From Chryseobacterium cucumeris (lineage in GTDB: Bacteria; Bacteroidota; Bacteroidia; Flavobacteriales; Weeksellaceae), in NCBI RefSeq assembly GCF_001593385.1, contig NZ_LUVZ01000023.1, forward strand, positions 310,001-374,000: 64,000 nt of DNA, in the 5' to 3' direction. Under the pieces are notes generated by a model. The model saw nothing but the letters and a program-made list of their open reading frames with translations, was not told where the DNA came from and made no database searches. A program made the position numbers and the translations under genes. Shown here piece after piece: positions 62,989 through 64,000 of this stretch. Position 1 is the stretch's first letter; the number at the start of each line of letters is the position of its first letter.

Positions 62989-64000
62989 TTATTTTTTACT
63001 ACTGTTTCTTAATATATTATCTGCAATATCATGCAGTTTCCCCTGGGATTCTCCATCCGATTCATTGGAAAGTACTACGACTCCCATGTTTTTTGATGGA
63101 TATATCTGAAGAACACTTGAAAAACCAAATGTACCTCCTGTATGATAAACGGTTTGAGTTCCATCTTCATAGGTGTGCAATCTCCAATATAATCCAATAG
63201 CATCTCCTTCACTTTTTACAAAAGGAGTATGGGATGCTTTCACATATTTATTGTTCTCATCCAGATGATACTGCATGTATTTCACAAGATCTCCCGTAGT
63301 AGAAATGATTCCTCCTGCAGGAGCAAAAATGGTTGTGAAATTTCTGGGCATTATCTTTCCTTTTTCGTTATAACGAGTCAATAGCTGTGCAGAATTCGTA
63401 CCAATAATAGTATGATTCATTTTCAGAGGCTTTGTGATATACTCTGAAAGCAGGTTTTCATAGCTTGTATGATATACTTTTTCAAGGATATCCCCGGCAA
63501 TCTGTGTTCCTACATTGGAATATTTATATTCTGTTCCGGGTACAAAATCCACTTTAGCCTGATGAAGATCCTCATAAAAATTCTTTTTTGAATAGTTTTT
63601 ATAAAAATCCGACAATGCCAGGGCAACAGAGTCCATCGGTTTTTTGAACGTTTCAGACTGATCCGGTAAAAACTGAGGCAATCCTGATGAATGATTGGTT
63701 AGATTACCGATTGTTATCGGGTGCTTTTCAAATTCAAGATTAGGATAATTTCCTATATATTTCCGGATATCATCATCCATTTTGATTTTACCATCTACTA
63801 AAGCATGAGCCAGAAGTGTTCCGGTAAAGGTCTTTGTGATGGATGCAATCTCATATGGACTTTGCGAGGTTGGAAGCTCTGATTTCCCTATTTCCGTTGT
63901 CCCATAATTATAGAAATAACTTTTACCATCTTTAAAAATGCCTATTGAAATTCCTACACGTGCAGGATCCTGCATATAAGCAACAGCTTCTTTCTGAACC
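62989..64000 (-). CDS. Serine hydrolase of the beta-lactamase/AmpC fold (5' end outside window)
   Basis: The frame remains open to the window edge, so the N-terminus and any signal peptide are missing; the Met at 63975 is internal. Class C motifs are complete: SITK (S-x-x-K) in EIASITKTFTG, YSN in YKYSNVG, and HTG in YHTGGTFGFSS. Such proteins are often D-aminopeptidases, esterases or penicillin-binding proteins rather than true beta-lactamases. It is the first visible gene of the minus-strand run down to GT4. Confidence 0.87.
   Translation of the reverse strand, partial: VQKEAVAYMQDPARVGISIGIFKDGKSYFYNYGTTEIGKSELPTSQSPYEIASITKTFTGTLLAHALVDGKIKMDDDIRKYIGNYPNLEFEKHPITIGNLTNHSSGLPQFLPDQSETFKKPMDSVALALSDFYKNYSKKNFYEDLHQAKVDFVPGTEYKYSNVGTQIAGDILEKVYHTSYENLLSEYITKPLKMNHTIIGTNSAQLLTRYNEKGKIMPRNFTTIFAPAGGIISTTGDLVKYMQYHLDENNKYVKASHTPFVKSEGDAIGLYWRLHTYEDGTQTVYHTGGTFGFSSVLQIYPSKNMGVVVLSNESDGESQGKLHDIADNILRNSSKK

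Overview
The window looks like a chromosomal segment of a Flavobacteriia bacterium, most likely Chryseobacterium or a close Weeksellaceae relative. It is AT-rich, has two SusC/SusD pairs, uses promoters of the Bacteroidota type (TAnnTTTG -7 boxes), carries a Bacteroidota-type T6SS tube protein (TssD), an OlsF-type fused acyltransferase and an Elizabethkingia-like oleate hydratase. No rRNA, CRISPR array or insertion sequence was seen.

Layout. 1-1750: end of a cbpA/cbpM chaperone pair and a small membrane protein. 1810-7428: CBS-type cysteine synthase, FtsX-like permease, NamZ-type muramidase, and a thioredoxin/outer-membrane-protein operon. The gap at 2803-2969 holds three consensus DnaA boxes at 11 bp spacing beside a heptamer array. 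7658-17453: a LytS-type kinase, a secreted zinc metalloprotease, SusC, SusD and a LytTR response regulator; kinase and regulator bracket the operon, and a perfect 12-bp direct repeat with 21-bp period lies at the protease promoter. 18118-39010: a glycan and galactose utilisation locus comprising a sugar nucleotidyltransferase, a NagB-LmbE fusion, SusC/SusD, a multidomain GH31 enzyme, a GntR regulator, a vSGLT-like symporter, a GH35 beta-galactosidase, and galT, galK and galM. Three promoters in this locus share one GntR-type operator in identical geometry.

39128-41237: two complete tRNA-Phe genes flank a lone tssD and a decayed vgrG-like gene. 41347-50381: housekeeping genes (olsF-like, aspartate kinase, fbp, menC, an alpha/beta hydrolase, glnS) plus a 55-residue double-glycine, cysteine-rich peptide gene that is easily missed. 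50474-55757: oleate hydratase, a 3-hydroxyacyl-CoA dehydrogenase, an AraC regulator and an MFS transporter. 55835-64000: a YpdA-like flavoprotein, a lipoprotein followed by a second heptamer array, and a minus-strand run encoding a GT4 glycosyltransferase, a YfhO protein, DUF4834, DUF6263 and a serine hydrolase cut by the window edge.

How it works together. The 21-39 kb locus reads as a complete path: SusCD capture, GH31 and GH35 cleavage, sodium-coupled galactose import, then GalM, GalK and GalT. galE is not in the window. The most striking point is regulatory. Three unrelated regulators (GntR, LytTR, AraC) each sit beside a direct repeat with 21-bp period placed just upstream of a degenerate -33 element, an arrangement expected of activators. 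All functional calls rest on reading motifs; no database search was run.
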